A stretch of DNA of 64,000 bases. Origin: Stercorarius parasiticus. Its lineage: Eukaryota; Chordata; Aves; Charadriiformes; Stercorariidae. Location of the stretch: assembly GCA_013396915.1 (NCBI GenBank), contig VWZL01001362.1, forward strand, positions 543,578 through 607,577. The letters run 5' to 3'. The translations under genes and the position numbers were made by a program. The notes under the pieces were generated by a model. That model had not been told where the DNA came from. It worked only from the letters and a program-made list of their open reading frames with translations, and ran no database searches. Below are positions 24,601 through 39,600 of the stretch, piece after piece. Every line of letters begins with the position of its first letter. The stretch's first letter is position 1.

Positions 24601-27600
24601 ATCCCTTACTGTAGAAGCTAAGGAAATTAACAATTGTTAATTAACATCCTTATCTAGAAAAAAATGGGCAACTTTGGAAATTAAAGACTGGCATTAATTG
24701 TTTCACGAAGACTTTGTTTATGCTTAACAATTGTTTAGCCTGCAAGCTGTGTGGTGCTAACTTGCAGCAGTGTTTGCTTAATATGTACGGATAGCTTGGT
24801 TTTATGATAAATCATTCAAACCTAGATTATAATTTTCCATTTCTTATCTTTGCTTTATGTCAAAAATAATTAGCAGCAAAAGAAATTAAGACCGTATCTT
24901 GAATTTAAGTGTCATCCTTAGGGTGTCAACTGGTTAGAACTTGACCTTTTTTTTAATGATTCACTCCAATGTGCTGTCTGAAAAGGGAGTTCTGTAAAAG
25001 CTTTACTAATTTGAAAAGCATTTTATTTCCTCTTTCATTTTCTGCTTTTGCAAGATGTTTATTTCTGTGGTGCATGGAAATGCGCTTGTGAAAGTCTAAT
25101 GCCATACAGACACGTGTGTCTCTCCCAACCCGCGTCCTTCGCATTCCTCTTTCCCACGAGACAATCCCTCAGGATTCTGTGAATCCAGGGCCAGCTCAGG
25201 AGTGTTTACTGTGCTTGGTTTTCCTCCCCTTTGTTACGAGACAGCAAGCTTTTTGTTGTTACCGCCTTGGACGGAAGGAGAGGGCGGAGTTGATGGGGTA
25301 TCTAAATCTCGGCTAATTACTCTGTTGTGTGAGCAAGAATGCAAGTGGATGCCAGGTTGCCTTCCGCCCTTCCGCTTTGGGCTGGGTGGATCCTGGGCTG
25401 CACCCTTTGTTAATGCCGTTTTCTGGTTGTCTGGTGGACCGCCTCCGTCACGTCAGAGCTATGGATGCTAACGTCTTGGGATTACCTCAGTGTAGCCTTG
25501 AATCCTTGCCATTAACATCACACTCTAATTTTGCTTTTAAGTGGTTTACCCAAGCCCAGCTTTGGCCATCTGACTCAGCCTTTTGACACACCGGAATTTC
25601 ACAAGCTTTACAGAGGTAAGTAAAATAGATGTGTTTAAATGTTTTGAATACCTAGCTTCATGTTTTTTCTGTGCGATCCGGATACTTTGTGGAATGATTC
25701 TGTGCGGTTCTGAATAACTTTTATCCATTTTTTCTGCGTTTTGTAAAATTTCTTATCTGTGTCTAATAATGTATATTTATATTCATTAAATTTATTTGTG
25801 TTCAGTTGTTCCAATCAGGAAAGTTCATTCGTTGAGCATCACTTGGGCGCTTCCCCCACAAGAACAGTATTACAGGTACGGTGGCGCTGCATTCTACTTC
25901 TGTTTATGTTGTGAATAATATATTGACTTTCACAACAAAACAAAGAACCTCATTTGTTTGTGTTACAGATTACTTTGATTCAGCTAAGGGAACATTTTTT
26001 AAATTAATTAAGCTGATGCAGATATGGTTCTTTTTATAAATAGAGTGGAATTGGTATGCAGCTGATTTAACGTCATTCCTCACTGACTCAGATCAGTCAT
26101 TATGTTCTGAACTCCCACATTTTTAGCTTATTATCCTAATGCTGCCTGAAAATGCAAAACTTGCCATGAAGAAACAGACAGTGCATATTTTAGTCATTTG
26201 TCTAGTGATTTGGCGTGTTACCTCCTGGCATTTAATCTCCTTCGAATTTTCTTTTAGGGTAAAGCCTCTTCATTATATTTCCTGGTTGGTGGGACATGAA
26301 GGCAAAGGCAGTGTTCTTTCTTTCCTTAGGAAAAAGTATGTATTTTTTAAGCATAATTATTAGATGCTTTGCTATCATTAAAATAAAGGCAAACTCTATT
26401 TTGTGGATATATAGTTTTATATATATATATATATATATAAAAGCAGGCCAGGTGTGCCTTTTTGTATCAGTGGTTTGTAGTGATATTCTTTAAATTGATG
26501 ATAGACCCAGGTAAGAAATAAGTGGGTTTTGGTCTGTGATCCACAGATCAGCAGATCTTTATGAGATCTCCAAAAGGTAACTTAGCTTTTTCACTGTTTT
26601 TCTTAAATTCTGTATCCTGAGGCTCACATCTTTATGTTGGAAAAGCTTTGTGTAAACTGTAAACAGATTGAAAGCCACTGAAGTAAAGCTATGATATGCT
26701 AGTTGTAACCGAGCTCAAATAAAGCTGAAATGAGTAATTAAAAAGTACCTTTAACTCTTCCATAGATTTTGGGCTCTTGCTTTATATGGAGGAAATGGTG
26801 AGACAGGATTTGAACAGAACTCCACTTACTCCATCTTCAGCATTTCTGTGACTTTGACTGATGAAGGTTACAAGCACTTCTACGAGGTATGGTTTACTGC
26901 AACTTGATTTTCTTACTGTTTTTCTAATATCTGGAAAAATTAATCAGTTCTTTTCTGTCTGCAGGTGGCCCATGTTGTATTTCAGTATGTGAAGATGCTG
27001 CAGAAAAGAGGGCCAGATAAAAGGCAAGTGTTTGCCACTACATCAGATGTTTGTGAGACTGTCCTGCTCCATTAGCCTTTTATTTTGTATTATTTACACT
27101 TTTTGTGGAGTTACTAGAGCATAAACAGTGAGTCAGTAGTAAAGCTGGTTTGTGTGGGAGGTATATCAGTTTATAAAAGTTTAAAGATGAATTTGCTGAA
27201 TGTTTATGCTTGTTTCTTGGTGCTTTTAGTTTGATTTATTGTGATCCGATTTCTAATTTTAATAAGCTGAACCTAGTGTAGATGTTAGGTGCAGTTTTGT
27301 GTTTATAGAGATAAATTTGTTGAGCCAAATCAGTGGAAGTCAGGACTGTGGTGTTCGGGTGTTAGCCTTTATGTTAATTTGGTATCAGATTTTGACTCTT
27401 TGTAGTTAAGGCTCCTCCTCTTTGGAAAGTAGCAGAACTTTCTGCCAGTTGGGAAATGCCCTTTTGTATGGAAGGGAAATGTGTGTAGTACTGGGTGCTG
27501 TGTCTTGTACCTGAATGAATCGCTGAACTCACCCTTGATGCCTGTCCTAGAAAATTGCTTTTTTTTCAGATTCTCAATGAATGTTGTGGAATAATGGAGG

Positions 27601-30600
27601 AAATCCACTTTTATTGTCTTCTCCCTCCTTTACAGAATATGGGAAGAAATACAGAAGATTGAAGCGAATGAATTTCACTACCAGGAACAGGTATTCATCC
27701 ACTGTTTTGTGTTGCTGTAGGTGAACCATAAAAAGGATTTCTTTTTAATTTTAAAACATATTTTCAAAGTTCTCTTCAACCAGAAATAGATTTTGCACTT
27801 AATGAGGCTGTATTCTGCTGAAAGAATTTGTATTCTAGACGGAGAAATATTGTGACTTTTTCCTTCACGGAATTAAATGTTACTTTTTTCATTCTCTAGC
27901 TGCTAGGTAGGCTCCTTTTCAGTTTTAATCATCAGGTGTGTGAAGTTCTGTGCCCATTAATAGTGCTCTGCAAATTGTTTGGGGCTTTTCAGTATTTTTG
28001 CCTAATTTCACTTTTTTTAAGCTGTTTTGGCACTGCTGATTTCTGGGAATAGAAAAGCAGCGTTGTGTGAAAAGGGTGGCCTGCTGGCAACCCGGCCTCA
28101 CAAAGGCTTGGGTGCTAATGAACCCCTTGTCTGCTGTTGCAACATTACGCACTTCAATGTGCATTCGTGTCAAGTCTTCCTTGGCTTACTGAAATATCAA
28201 TTTGCAAAAATCTTATTTGTTTTTATTAAAGATAAACAAGGGAACACAATGTAGATAATTTGAGAAGCCTCACTTCATTGACTTTCTTACTGTATTTAGC
28301 CACGTTCTGTTTTTTACTAGGTAACTTGTTTTTTATGAATGGCACTAAAATGTCCTTTTGGGAAAACAGATCCATATGCTACATATACGGCTTGAAAGCA
28401 TCTCTGCAGTTTGGTCGTTTCTTTAAGGTACACAGATGCAGGAAAGAGGAGGGGGGAAACGAATAGGAAATATTGAAAGTGGAGTTTTTTCTTTACAGAT
28501 GCTCCCAAGTATTTTCAGACCCGCCAGTCTGCTGTGAGCATCAGGATGTTAGAAATGCCATTTTTAGCAAATCCTTGCCTCTGTAGCTCTGCCTTCAAAA
28601 TAGCTTATGGAAGATACAGAGTGTCTTGAGTGGTCTTTGAATAGCAGAAGTGGTATTTGCAAATGATACAGACGGTAAGGGCTGCTGCCAACAACCCCAG
28701 GTGACAGATAACAGAGCGGTGGATTTCTTTGGTAGGAACAAGTTTACACTGATTTATGAGTGCGTTTTTTTAAAAGCCATGCGATGCGTTTTTTAGTGGA
28801 ATACAACTTTTATGAATTTGTTAGCAAAGTTCAGCATTAGAAGATTACAGCAGACTGTCGTCTTCTAACAAAAGCTTTCCCCAGAACAGCAGAGAACTAA
28901 AAACCTGTGAAGGGTTGCTATTTAGTGTGTTGGACAGAACAGGGATGAATTCCTGTTGCCCTACATACAGTTTTATGATGCTGTCTTTAATCGTTGCCAA
29001 CAGAGGTTGCCCAGTTTGAAGTTTGACTTTTTCATTAAAGTGAAGCTCTTTAGTCCTGAAGTGTTCTTATTTAGTCTTCTTGGTTCTTTTTAGTACTCCC
29101 AGCTAAGAATTTTGTGTTCCCCAAGACTGTTACTGCTCTAATAGACACTGTACTTCCCAGTATCAAGCTGGGTGGGGATAGAAAACACCCGAGTTTACAC
29201 TAGGGAAATACCTACTGCTAAGGGTCCTGCCTTTTTGGCCAGTTGATTTTGAGTGGTCATTAGAGGTTACTGACAGCGCAGGGACTGAACTCAGAAAGCA
29301 AGGAACAGAGGTAGGTCTGTGCTTTTGTGGCAGGGTTGTGCATCTCGGGGACAGCTGAATGACTTACTCCTGGCACCCGCTCTTCTGCTTGGTGGAGGGA
29401 GCTGGTGCATTGCCGTCACAGAGGCTTGGTTTTGGGATGAGCAGTTTTGTGCCCCAAGAGAGGTTTCATGTTTTCTCGGGTGTACAGTGTCTTTAAAAAT
29501 TCTTGTCGTGTTTTCCACCACATTTATAAGACACAGATGTGTCAAACTCGCCTCTTTTCAGGCGGACTGTGGTCTGTATCTGGACCCAGAATCTTTACAG
29601 TGTGATGCTGGCTGGTTCAACAAAACCCAAAAGCACTCAGCAAGAAGCTTTCCACTAGGCAGTCTTACACTGTGAAAAGGCGATCTGTACTTTCATGTCT
29701 GAATAGGAGAACCTCTTCCTCCTGACACTGTGCGTCATGGCAGAGAACCTGGGAAAGGAGCAGAATCAGAGATACTCATGCAGCAGCAGCAGTTCCTTGG
29801 CTTGCGCTTTCCAGGTTCCAGATAACTTTAAATCTTGAATTGCAGGACTCTGCTTGTGTTCCCTGGAGGCAAGGAGTGTGTTCTACTGGGTCTTTAACCT
29901 AGTAGGTTTAATGACTGTAAACTGCCTGCTCAAGGTTTCTTCTACAAAGGACGATGTATCTGATATTTCAGGATTCTCAGGGGAGTCCTGAGCATTAGCT
30001 ATGGTTATGAAATATATTTAGTTTAATAACTGAAACTGAATGCTGTAACAAGCACAGCGTGCAACTCCTGCTCAACATACCTGACCAGTCAAGCTCTTCT
30101 CAGAACAGAAAATTGATTATTAGTTTTCTGATTATGTGAAAAATAGCTTACTTTCTTTGCTTACAGACAGATCCAGTTGACTATGTGGAAAGCCTGTGTG
30201 AGAACATGCAGTTGTTTCAGAAGGAGGATTTTCTGACGGGAGACCAGCTCTTGTTTGAATACAAGCCTGAGGTAAATACTCTTTCAAGTCCGATTACACT
30301 TCTTGATGTAAGGAAAATATGGGCATAGCGTATAATATAGACACCTATACAGGCATTTGTAATTAGACGTAATACAGGCACAGTTTTTGTATTAATTGAA
30401 ACATGCTTTTTTTTATATTCAGAAAGCAAATCTTCTTTTTTGTAAGCTTGTTCTGTCTTGTTCTTCCTGTTGTTCAGACTCAGTTGCGTTTGAACTGAAG
30501 TATTGTCTTGAACTTGTAGATCATTGCTGACGCCCTTAACCAGCTCAGTCCTCAGAAAGCCAACCTCGTTTTGCTGTCTGCTGCCAACGAAGGCCAGTGT

Positions 30601-33600
30601 CATCTGAAAGAGCGGTGGTTTGGAACCCAGTACAGCGTGGAAGGTAAAGCAACGGCAGAAACTTAGAGAATGTCCGATTCATGCAGTAGAGATATTAAAA
30701 GGGTGACAGCACAAAATACAACCACAGGGAAGCAGAGAAATGAATCCTCAGTGCAAAACTGACCTCATCGTTAGTCAGATACTCTGTCCTACTCAATAAT
30801 TGTGCTTCTTTGTTTGGTATCCGTTGATTCCCACTCCCTAGTTTGCAGTTGTGTGAGGAGGTGGGAATCCCAGCGAGCCCCCCAGCCCTTTGAACAGGGA
30901 AAAGAACACAAACGATGAAGGACAGGGCGTGTTGGTAGCTGGATTACTAATGCAGACAGGCTTGATTTACTTTTTAATCGGTCCTGCTTCGGTCCTGCGC
31001 CAGGGGAGTTTGTGGGGAGGGATTTAGAAAGAGTCATGATGAAGCAGGTGACATTAAGAAACTCCTACCGTACTGCAAATCTTCATGGAGATAGCTAAGA
31101 GATGAGATGACTGGTCTAGGACATAGGATGGCGTTACCTTCCTGCTGAACTGAATGCATTTCATGTTTTTTAATAGATATTGACAAGTACTGGAGCGATT
31201 TATGGGCCAGTGACTTTGAGTTAAATCAGGATTTACACCTTCCAGAAGAAAACAAATACATAGGTAAGGCACCAGAGCATGAGTGAAATCTTCCCCCAGT
31301 AATTTATTTGAGAATTTTCTGTGGGTTAGAAACAATCTTAATTGCCATTTGCATATCAATCTGGTTTTGCAAATTCAAAAGTATGGGAGCTCTGTTCACC
31401 TGAATTTTATTTAATGTTCTTTTATTTGTAAGAACTGAGTTTTTCTAAGGTGTAAACTTGTAGATCATATACAAAGCAGGCCTTGCACAATCAGTGAGTT
31501 AACACAGAGCTCCGGTCACCCTAGAAGAACAATTTTATTTCCTTAATCCTGCTGGTTTTGAAAGCATCTAAATACCATCTGGCTTTGCTGCCAAAACCAA
31601 ATGAAAATAAACCCACAACTTGTGTCCTGGGTGGAGTGCAGGACACTTCTGAGCCACTGTTCTGGTGTGGAACTGAAAAATAAAAGTTCTTTGTGTCCCG
31701 GAAAGCGTTATCACGTGTAATTTAGCAAACCGGAAGGGGGGGAAATGAATTACGTTGATAATTTTGAAGACTTCTAATGTGTGTAGTCTGGCTGTGTGAA
31801 ACCTACTAACTTTTGGTTTTGGTGTGGTTTTTCTTTTTGTTAGCCACTGACTTCGCTTTGAAAGTTGCTGACTGCCCTGAGACAGAATATCCAGTCAAAA
31901 CACTAAGCACACAACAAGGCTGTCTCTGGTACAGGAAGGATGATAAATTCAAAATCCCAAAAGGTAAATGCCTTAGGGCTTTCCGAAGAATAGGAAGTCC
32001 CCGTTTTTACCAGCTGGAATTTATTTGAAGGCAAATAACCCGTGACAGTGGTCACCATTTACGCTCAGTGCTTACCGTCAGCTCTTCCATGGTTCTTTTG
32101 ATGTGTTTATTAGCTACAATAAAAGAGAAGCAGGTAAATTACCCTGCAACAAAGAAACCCTGCTGGTACCTCAGGTTAAAAAGTGGAATCACTGAAATAT
32201 ACTGACTTCTGAATGTGTCTAACTGTGGACAGAATTTGGCGGACAGAATGTGACACTGAGACAAGGGCTTGAAAATGAAGGAACACATGAATTAGAAGAG
32301 ACTGTAGTCTGCTCTACAGAAAGAGAAAAATACAGCCTGAATCTGAGACACATGTGGAAAAGATATTGCTGCTTTCAAGCAGAACGTCACAATTTTTAGT
32401 GTCTGTTAAACAGATGTTTTGCGGAGTTTTCTTTTTTATTTATATTGGTCACATCATGTCAGTTAGTATTCTGCAAAGCACAGTTTTGTATTTTCTATTA
32501 TTTGGTATTCTTAAGAGAAGTTTTTGGAGTGGAAAAGAGAAGACGTCGGATGATGACTTAATATAAGCAAAAATATATTCTTATAGCTGAATGACCATTT
32601 TCATTAGACTCAAATGAATAACGCGATGGAAATGTATTTGACTTCAGAAAGCTGTCGCTTTTTATACAATTGTTCATTTAAGTTTCTCTTTCCCCACCAG
32701 GTTATGTTCGTTTCCATCTGATCTCTCCATTGATACAGCAGTCTGCAGAGAAGTAAGGATTGTATTATTTGTACTTATCTTGCAGAGTAACTAAATTGCC
32801 ATACCTAGTGAAAAACGATGAAGAGAGATTAATTTTAAACTGGAATAGAATGAGGCTTCCTTTTCTCATGGTCTTACGGGCTTCCCTTGTGGTTTTATCT
32901 GTAGTTCGGCGAGAGCGGTTCTGCAGCAGGTCGTTACTCTAGCAAACAGATACGTAGGAGTTTCACGATGTGTTATTCCCCAGTGCAAGTTTTGAAAAAA
33001 TTAATGTAACAGCAGCAGCGCGCATGCCAGAAGGAAGTGCTTAGAGAAGGAGTCACTCCTGAAAAGAGCCGTCCACGGTCATGCCCTGAACCGGCAACTT
33101 TGGGAGCCTGTAGGAGCAGGTGAAGAGACCACGGGCAGCGTTTAGAAACCAGCTGTTGGTTAGACGGACCTCCAGGTTATCGCTCTGCACATGCTGCACT
33201 TCCGCTGGTCTTAGTCTGGCATTGCCACGCGTAACAAATTCGGTACAAGTAATTCTGCACAAGTAATGTTTGGGGAAAGCCTTTATAAATCTGTTTTCAT
33301 CAGGGCTTTGTTAGTTTGAACTTCGAATGGCAATCCAGGCAACGACAAATATCAAAGCACAGACTGCAGTTTCCACATTGTGCAGCCTGATTTGCTGTGG
33401 CTTGTTATTACTGTTTTATCTTGACAGATAAATAATCATCTCATTACCCAAGTCTTCAGCATAACTGAGTCCATCCGTCCCCCGTTCCTTTACACAAAGT
33501 GTAATAATTCCATTTTCTCTGGTTATTTGGTGTTTTGAGCATTGGCATGTTACAATGTGCATTCCTACCTTGAGGAAATCTTAAATTATGTGAAGCCGGA

Positions 33601-36600
33601 ATCTTACGCATTGCAAAGAATAGCTGAATGTTAAAATAATTGTTAAGTAGTGTCACGTGGTTTCTAGACAAAGGGAAACTTGCCTTCTGTATTTCCAGGT
33701 TTGTTGAAAGTTTCTTTTTGAATCTCATTTTACTCAAGTATTCGTTTCTGTACCATCAAACTCATTGGGCTGGATTTTTGTCTTTCTTCTATTGCTTTTT
33801 TGAATTTCTTTTTAACCCTCTGCCCTTTTCTCCACCCAGCATAGTTTTGTTTGATACATTTGTGAACATCCTTTCCCACAATCTTGGTGAACCAGCGTAT
33901 GAAGCAGATGTCGCTCAGCTGGAGTACAAGCTAGTAGCTGGGGAGCATGGCTTAGTCATTCGAGTGAAAGGATTCAATCATAAACTACCTGTAAGTACTG
34001 CCGATCTTCTAAATACTTCTGTGCGTGCTGCTTTTCAGAGTACGTGCTTTTTGTCCTAGCAGCTGGAGCCTAGCTGGCTGGAGCTTTGGACGTTTAGATG
34101 GGGTATTTTAAATTGGAAAATTTGTGTCTCTGTTCAGATACAGGATAACGCAGCAAATGCTTTTTCCAGTGCTTACGTGTATGAAGGTGTAGTTTTATTC
34201 ACTTAAATAAGCTCAGATGACTGACCTTAAGCTGACTGAAGAGAAATCTTCCTTTAATTAATGACTGTATGTCCATTGAGACTTTAACAGCTTTTCCTTT
34301 AAAAAGAGCTATGAGTCTCCCGTGTCCCTTTAGAGTGTTAGAGCCTCTCCATCTATAAGCTGAGGCTATTTCCACGCTGTCTGGAGAAGTATGTCTGAAA
34401 ACAGGTTTTGTTTACAATTTGACTTTGGAAATACAGCTTTGGAGTTACATACTCATTTTGGGTGCAGTCTTTCTTTGTTGGGTTGCCAAGAGCTTACCTT
34501 ACGAGGATCAGGAGATCCCTGTTCCCGTTCTCTAAACGCTGGCCATGTGAGACATGGCAAGCACAAACAGAGAGGACGTAGCGGTCGAAGGGGAGGGAAC
34601 CGCCAAGCAGCTTCCCTGCACTTGCATTGCAAGAGCTTGAAAAGATGTCAATCATCTGTCAGGCTTATTACTGTGAGGTTTGATAGAAAAAGCCGGAGGT
34701 GCAAATAGCATGGTCTGGATATTCTTCTTTAATCATGAATGTTGCCCTGTTGTGATGTCGTTGTGCTAGTCGGCTGTAAAAGGAAAAACTGGAATATCTA
34801 ATGCAGAAATCTTGGAGTTACAGGCTAGGTTTGTTTCAGAAAGTCCTGTTGATTTGGGATATTGAACTTATTTCATTATCCTTTCTAAAAATGCAGTCCT
34901 TTTGAAACTGATTGTAATTTGGCATAGAATCGTTTAGCGAAGAACATCTAACAGAATTAAAGAATGTGCTTTAGTTAGCCAGCACATCTCTCATGCTGTC
35001 CAAATAATGATGTTTTTTTTAATTACTATTATATAGGATTAAATTTAAATTGGTTTTTTAAAAAAAAAACAAAACCAAACCAAAACAAAAAAACACCAAA
35101 AAAACCCCACTGACTTAAACCTCTTTTCTTTACAGCTTCTATTTCAGCTCATCATTGATTACTTGTCTGACTTCAGCTTTACTCCAGCAGTTTTTGAAAT
35201 GATAACAGAGCAGCTGAAGAAAACATACTTCAACATCCTCATCAAACCTGAGACTCTGGCCAAGTGAGTTCTGGGGGAGGGCAAAAAGTGGCTGCGCCGT
35301 AAGTGCTGAGGTTGAGCTGAAGAGCTCCGGAATGGCTCCCTGTGCTGGTGGGGGCTTGTTCCAGGCTTAGCTTGCGGCTTAGAGAGCTCAAGCAGCTCTG
35401 CAACCAGCATATCAAACCTGTGCGTCAGACTGGACATCCAGGTGGCTGCTGGTCTGAAGCGACCTGTGGCCAACAGCAGGTGCTGAGAGGGGGCAGGATC
35501 AGCCCACAGCCGGGCTCCTGGGGACCATCTTCCTGTCTCCAGAACAACCCTCAGTCAGAAATGGGATCTCTCACATTAAACAGCTCTTGATAGCCTGTGG
35601 TTTTGTTTTCCTTCTTGCATTGCAGGGATGTGCGTCTCCTGATTTTAGAACACGGCAGGTGGTCCATGATAGATAAATACCAGACGCTGATGAACGGCCT
35701 TTCCATCGAGTCTCTCTCGTCCTTTGTTAAGGCTTTCAAAGCACAGCTCTTCGTAGAAGGTCTCGTACAGGGAAACTTCACGAGCAGAGTAAGTCCAGCT
35801 TCAGCAGCTGGAACGCACTGAAACTCCATCTTAAAATGTGCTTTAACACTTGCCACAACTCCAGCACTCGCCTGCCAGCTGACTGCCGCCTCTGTACTGG
35901 CAATCTGGAGGCTCGCTGGTACAGGGCAGCTTCACCTCGAACGACTTGGTAATGCTTGTCTGGATAAGCCACTGGGGGAGCCCACAGTTGCCAATTTTAG
36001 CGGGGGGGGTGGTGTTTCAGGAATTTGGATTTAAACTGCAGAGAGGGGAAAATGTGGTAGAAATAGGCCTGTAACCTGTTTGCCCTGTTGTCACCATTTT
36101 ATATCTTGTTTGGTGCATCGATATACTTGATGTTGAGAAATTGCCACGGTGATGCCACAGGAGGAGGCTTCCCTCAAAGTACATTTATCCTGGAAATTTG
36201 ATAGCCTGCAAGGTTTCATCAAACCCCACTGAGGTCCAGTCATCTTCAGGCTTGTTAAACACCTGTGGTATTCATCCAGGTCTTCTACCCTGTGACTGGG
36301 TCACGCGTAGTCCTGTCAGGCTTTTTAAAATAGGGTTGTGACGGGGCTCCGTGTATCCAGCGCCAGTGAGTGCCTGTGTGTGGCACGGCAGAGAAACCTT
36401 CTGCAATTATGATTTGTGACAAGAAGTTTGTCTTAGCTGGTGGGTTTTGTCCTCAAACTGTTTAAAGCTTCCTAAAGAAAACGTGCTGGTGTCCTTTGGG
36501 AGGTCAGATTCGTGTCATGTCAGCTGTCCCCTCCTGAGCTGTGGAACAGGAGGTCTGAGAATAATTGTGACTTGCTGAGAACCTTCATTCAAAATGCTTT

Positions 36601-39600
36601 TATGGCTGCAGCCTCTGTGGGCTAAGCTCCTTTCGCAGCGTGGCACATGCAACCCTGTAACTCCTACGGCAGTTTTACTGTTTCTCGTACTTCCTCCCAT
36701 TTCTTCCACTTCCCAGGAGTCTTCTTCCCAGAGCTCCCACTTCATGCACGAGAGAGGAGCGTTTCTCTTCCTACACGCACCCTGTGCTGTTGGGATTGCT
36801 GACGCTATTTTTCTGGCTTCTGCTTTCTCCTTCTGGAGAAGTTACAGTGCAAGAAGCTGCCTGGAGACTCTGCTTTGCAGCCTGCTGCAGCGGTGTCCAG
36901 AGGGACGTGGGATAAGGCGAGGGGGCAGGGACGTAGGTGGCACGACAGAGCTCAGCTGTTCTTAGCTTGGGGGGGTGGCTTTCTCAAGCGATGTGTGGCT
37001 GTGAATTCGGGTAATAATTCTCTTCTAAACAAAACTTCTGTTTATGCTTTCTCTCCTAGGAAGCAAAGGATTTTCTGAATTACGTTGTTCAGTGAGTATC
37101 TCTTGACTCTCGCACCACTCATTACGTGGAAACTATAATCAAGTCAAGATTCTTTTCTGGAGGAAGGGGCCAGAGTGGGAGTGATGCAGAAATTCCACTC
37201 TCCTCTACTGGATGCGGTGCTGCCTGTGTTTGCGGGAGGTGACTGTTCATCATGGCAGCTCAAGCAGGACATTGTTCTGGTTTGGGGAAGGGGAAAATAA
37301 TGTCAGAGCGAGTGTGTAAATGCCTGGGTGTTGTATTGGGTTTGGGTAAGGTGTGAGCGGGTGTTTGACACTTTGCTGTTTCTTCTTCCTTCAGAAAGCT
37401 CCAGTTCGCTCCCCTGGTGCATCCCTGCCCCGTTCAGTTCCGGGTGGTGGATTTGCCAAACACGCATCTGCTCTGTAAGGTGAAAACTCTCAACAGAGGT
37501 GATGCCAACTCAGAAGTGACAGTCTATTACCAGGTAACGCGTCAGCTTGGTGTGTACTGGCCTTTCCCCTCTGGTACCTGCTGATGTTGTACGTATGTCC
37601 CAGCTTGAGAGCAGTCCCTGGACAGGGATGTTGCAGAGGGTGCACTGAAACCTCATGTGACACTCACCCGGGGCGCGAGAGGCTGAACCCGGGGGGGCTC
37701 TTGCAGCGTATGGGCTTCCCTGAACCGGCATCTTCCCCTCCCAGCCTGTGCGAGCAGCTGGGCTTGTGCCTCGGTGATTTCCTGGTGTCCTCACCACTGC
37801 TCTCGTGGTCCTGGGCTGAGCCCCTCCCCGCTCTTCTGAAGGCCATATTCAGGCCCCCGCAGAAAAAAAGAACTTAACATTGCTGCTGTGAATTTTAATT
37901 TAGTGCCACAGTCCAGGCTGAGGTGTGTGCCACAATTGTCACCTTGCTCTGAACTATAGCATTTAACTCTATGAACTCGCCCTAAAAATCTTCATTTTCT
38001 TTCTAGTCAGGTGCCAGGAACCTAAGGGAATATACCCTTATGGAGCTGCTTGTGGTAAGTTAGTGTTTGTGTCTCCTAACTCATCAAAGTGTCTTCCCTG
38101 AAAACAGCACTTGGAACTTAGATGGGGCCATGGGGCTAAATGGCACAAAGGGGACCGCAGACATCTGTTGCTCACTCTGGTTAAACTTTGAGTGTTAGGG
38201 ACAGGATCCCCCGGCTGCTGCAGCCATGGACACTGCGGAAGACGTTCTCTTAGCTACCGCCCCAGAAGCCTGAGCCCTCTCTGAATGGAGTGGGTGCAGT
38301 TGGAAAGGCGGCACTTTGGTTGTGTTCACGTGTTGTGATCACGTCTCTGTACGGAGCCCGAGGGTGGCTGCAGAGGAGCAGCAGGAGCATCGCTTCCCTG
38401 TAACGCATTTGTGCTCGCTTTCAGATGCACATGGAGGAGCCTTGCTTTGACTTCCTGAGGACCAAGCAGACCCTGGGGTGAGTTCGGTGTGGAGGAGAAC
38501 TCCCACGCACCTGCCTTTGCTGTTCCCTGGTATTTTTACTCTGGAAACCCTTCCAGCACCTTGGCGAATTCCTCAGTTATCGTAATGGAAACATCAACAC
38601 AAACACACCAAACCCAAGAGCAGCATCGATAACAAGCTGCAGCCAAATTGCTTTTGAGTCCTCTAAGAATCCTATTACCAGTGTGTTAATTCAGAATTAT
38701 TCAGCATCAGGTTGTTCCTTCTACTTCCCAAATCAGATCCCCATTGCCCAGGGCTGTTTTCACAGCGGCTCTGTGGTGTGTAGCAGCCTCCCTCAGAGAC
38801 ACCCTTCTACCTCAGGAAACTGGAACAAGCTTTTCACAGCTCTGGGTCTGTCGCTCTGATGAATTAGTTTGCAGGAACACACACACAGATGCTCTGCCAA
38901 GCTTAAAAGGATTTCCTCAAAATGAGAAAACACCCAAGTGCACTGATGCGGGAAATAAGGAAAGATGACTACTGAGAATTTATATCTGAGATTTTTCTTT
39001 CCAAATACAACACTATTTTAACTTGTGCCGTGTCTTGTAAATAAATGTTTAATTATGCTTGTGGAATGACTTAACTCTTGCCCCGCCCCCCCCCCTTTTT
39101 TTTTTTAAGCTACCACGTGTACCCTACCTGCAGGAATACTTCTGGGATTCTTGGCTTCTCGGTCACAGTAGCAACCCAGGCAACTAAATACAAGTAAGTG
39201 CATGCTCTGTGGGCACTGTTCGTCACCACTCCCAGCCTCAGGCCACAGGAGTCACCCCGGAGCTGCCAGCACCCATTTCTGGTGACGTTACTGCACGGTG
39301 GCCACCCCGTGCTCCCAACAGAGGCTTGGGCAGCCGCGCCTGGCTGCTACGGACGAGCTTGGCTGGAGGAGGTGTCCCGGGGGTCTCCCATCCTGGGGCT
39401 GGAGCGATCAGCCGGCCTGTCCTCCCTGTACTTTGCTGTGCAAAGCAGCTCTGTAAATGGCAGCTGTGGCTGCCGTCGTTTGAGTAAGAAGGGCTTCAGC
39501 ACAGGAAATTTGTGGCCACTGGTTTTAGACAGGTCAGGCTTAACAAGGTGGCCGGCGGACCCTGCGTGTGTTGAGGCACTGAACAGCTGAGCCTCATGGA

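Noticed and set aside
37584..37877. G+C-rich stretch in NRDC intron 24 with a 97-codon open frame
   Set aside because: Its composition suggests a possible CpG-rich element, but there is no start context, splice logic or recognisable protein.
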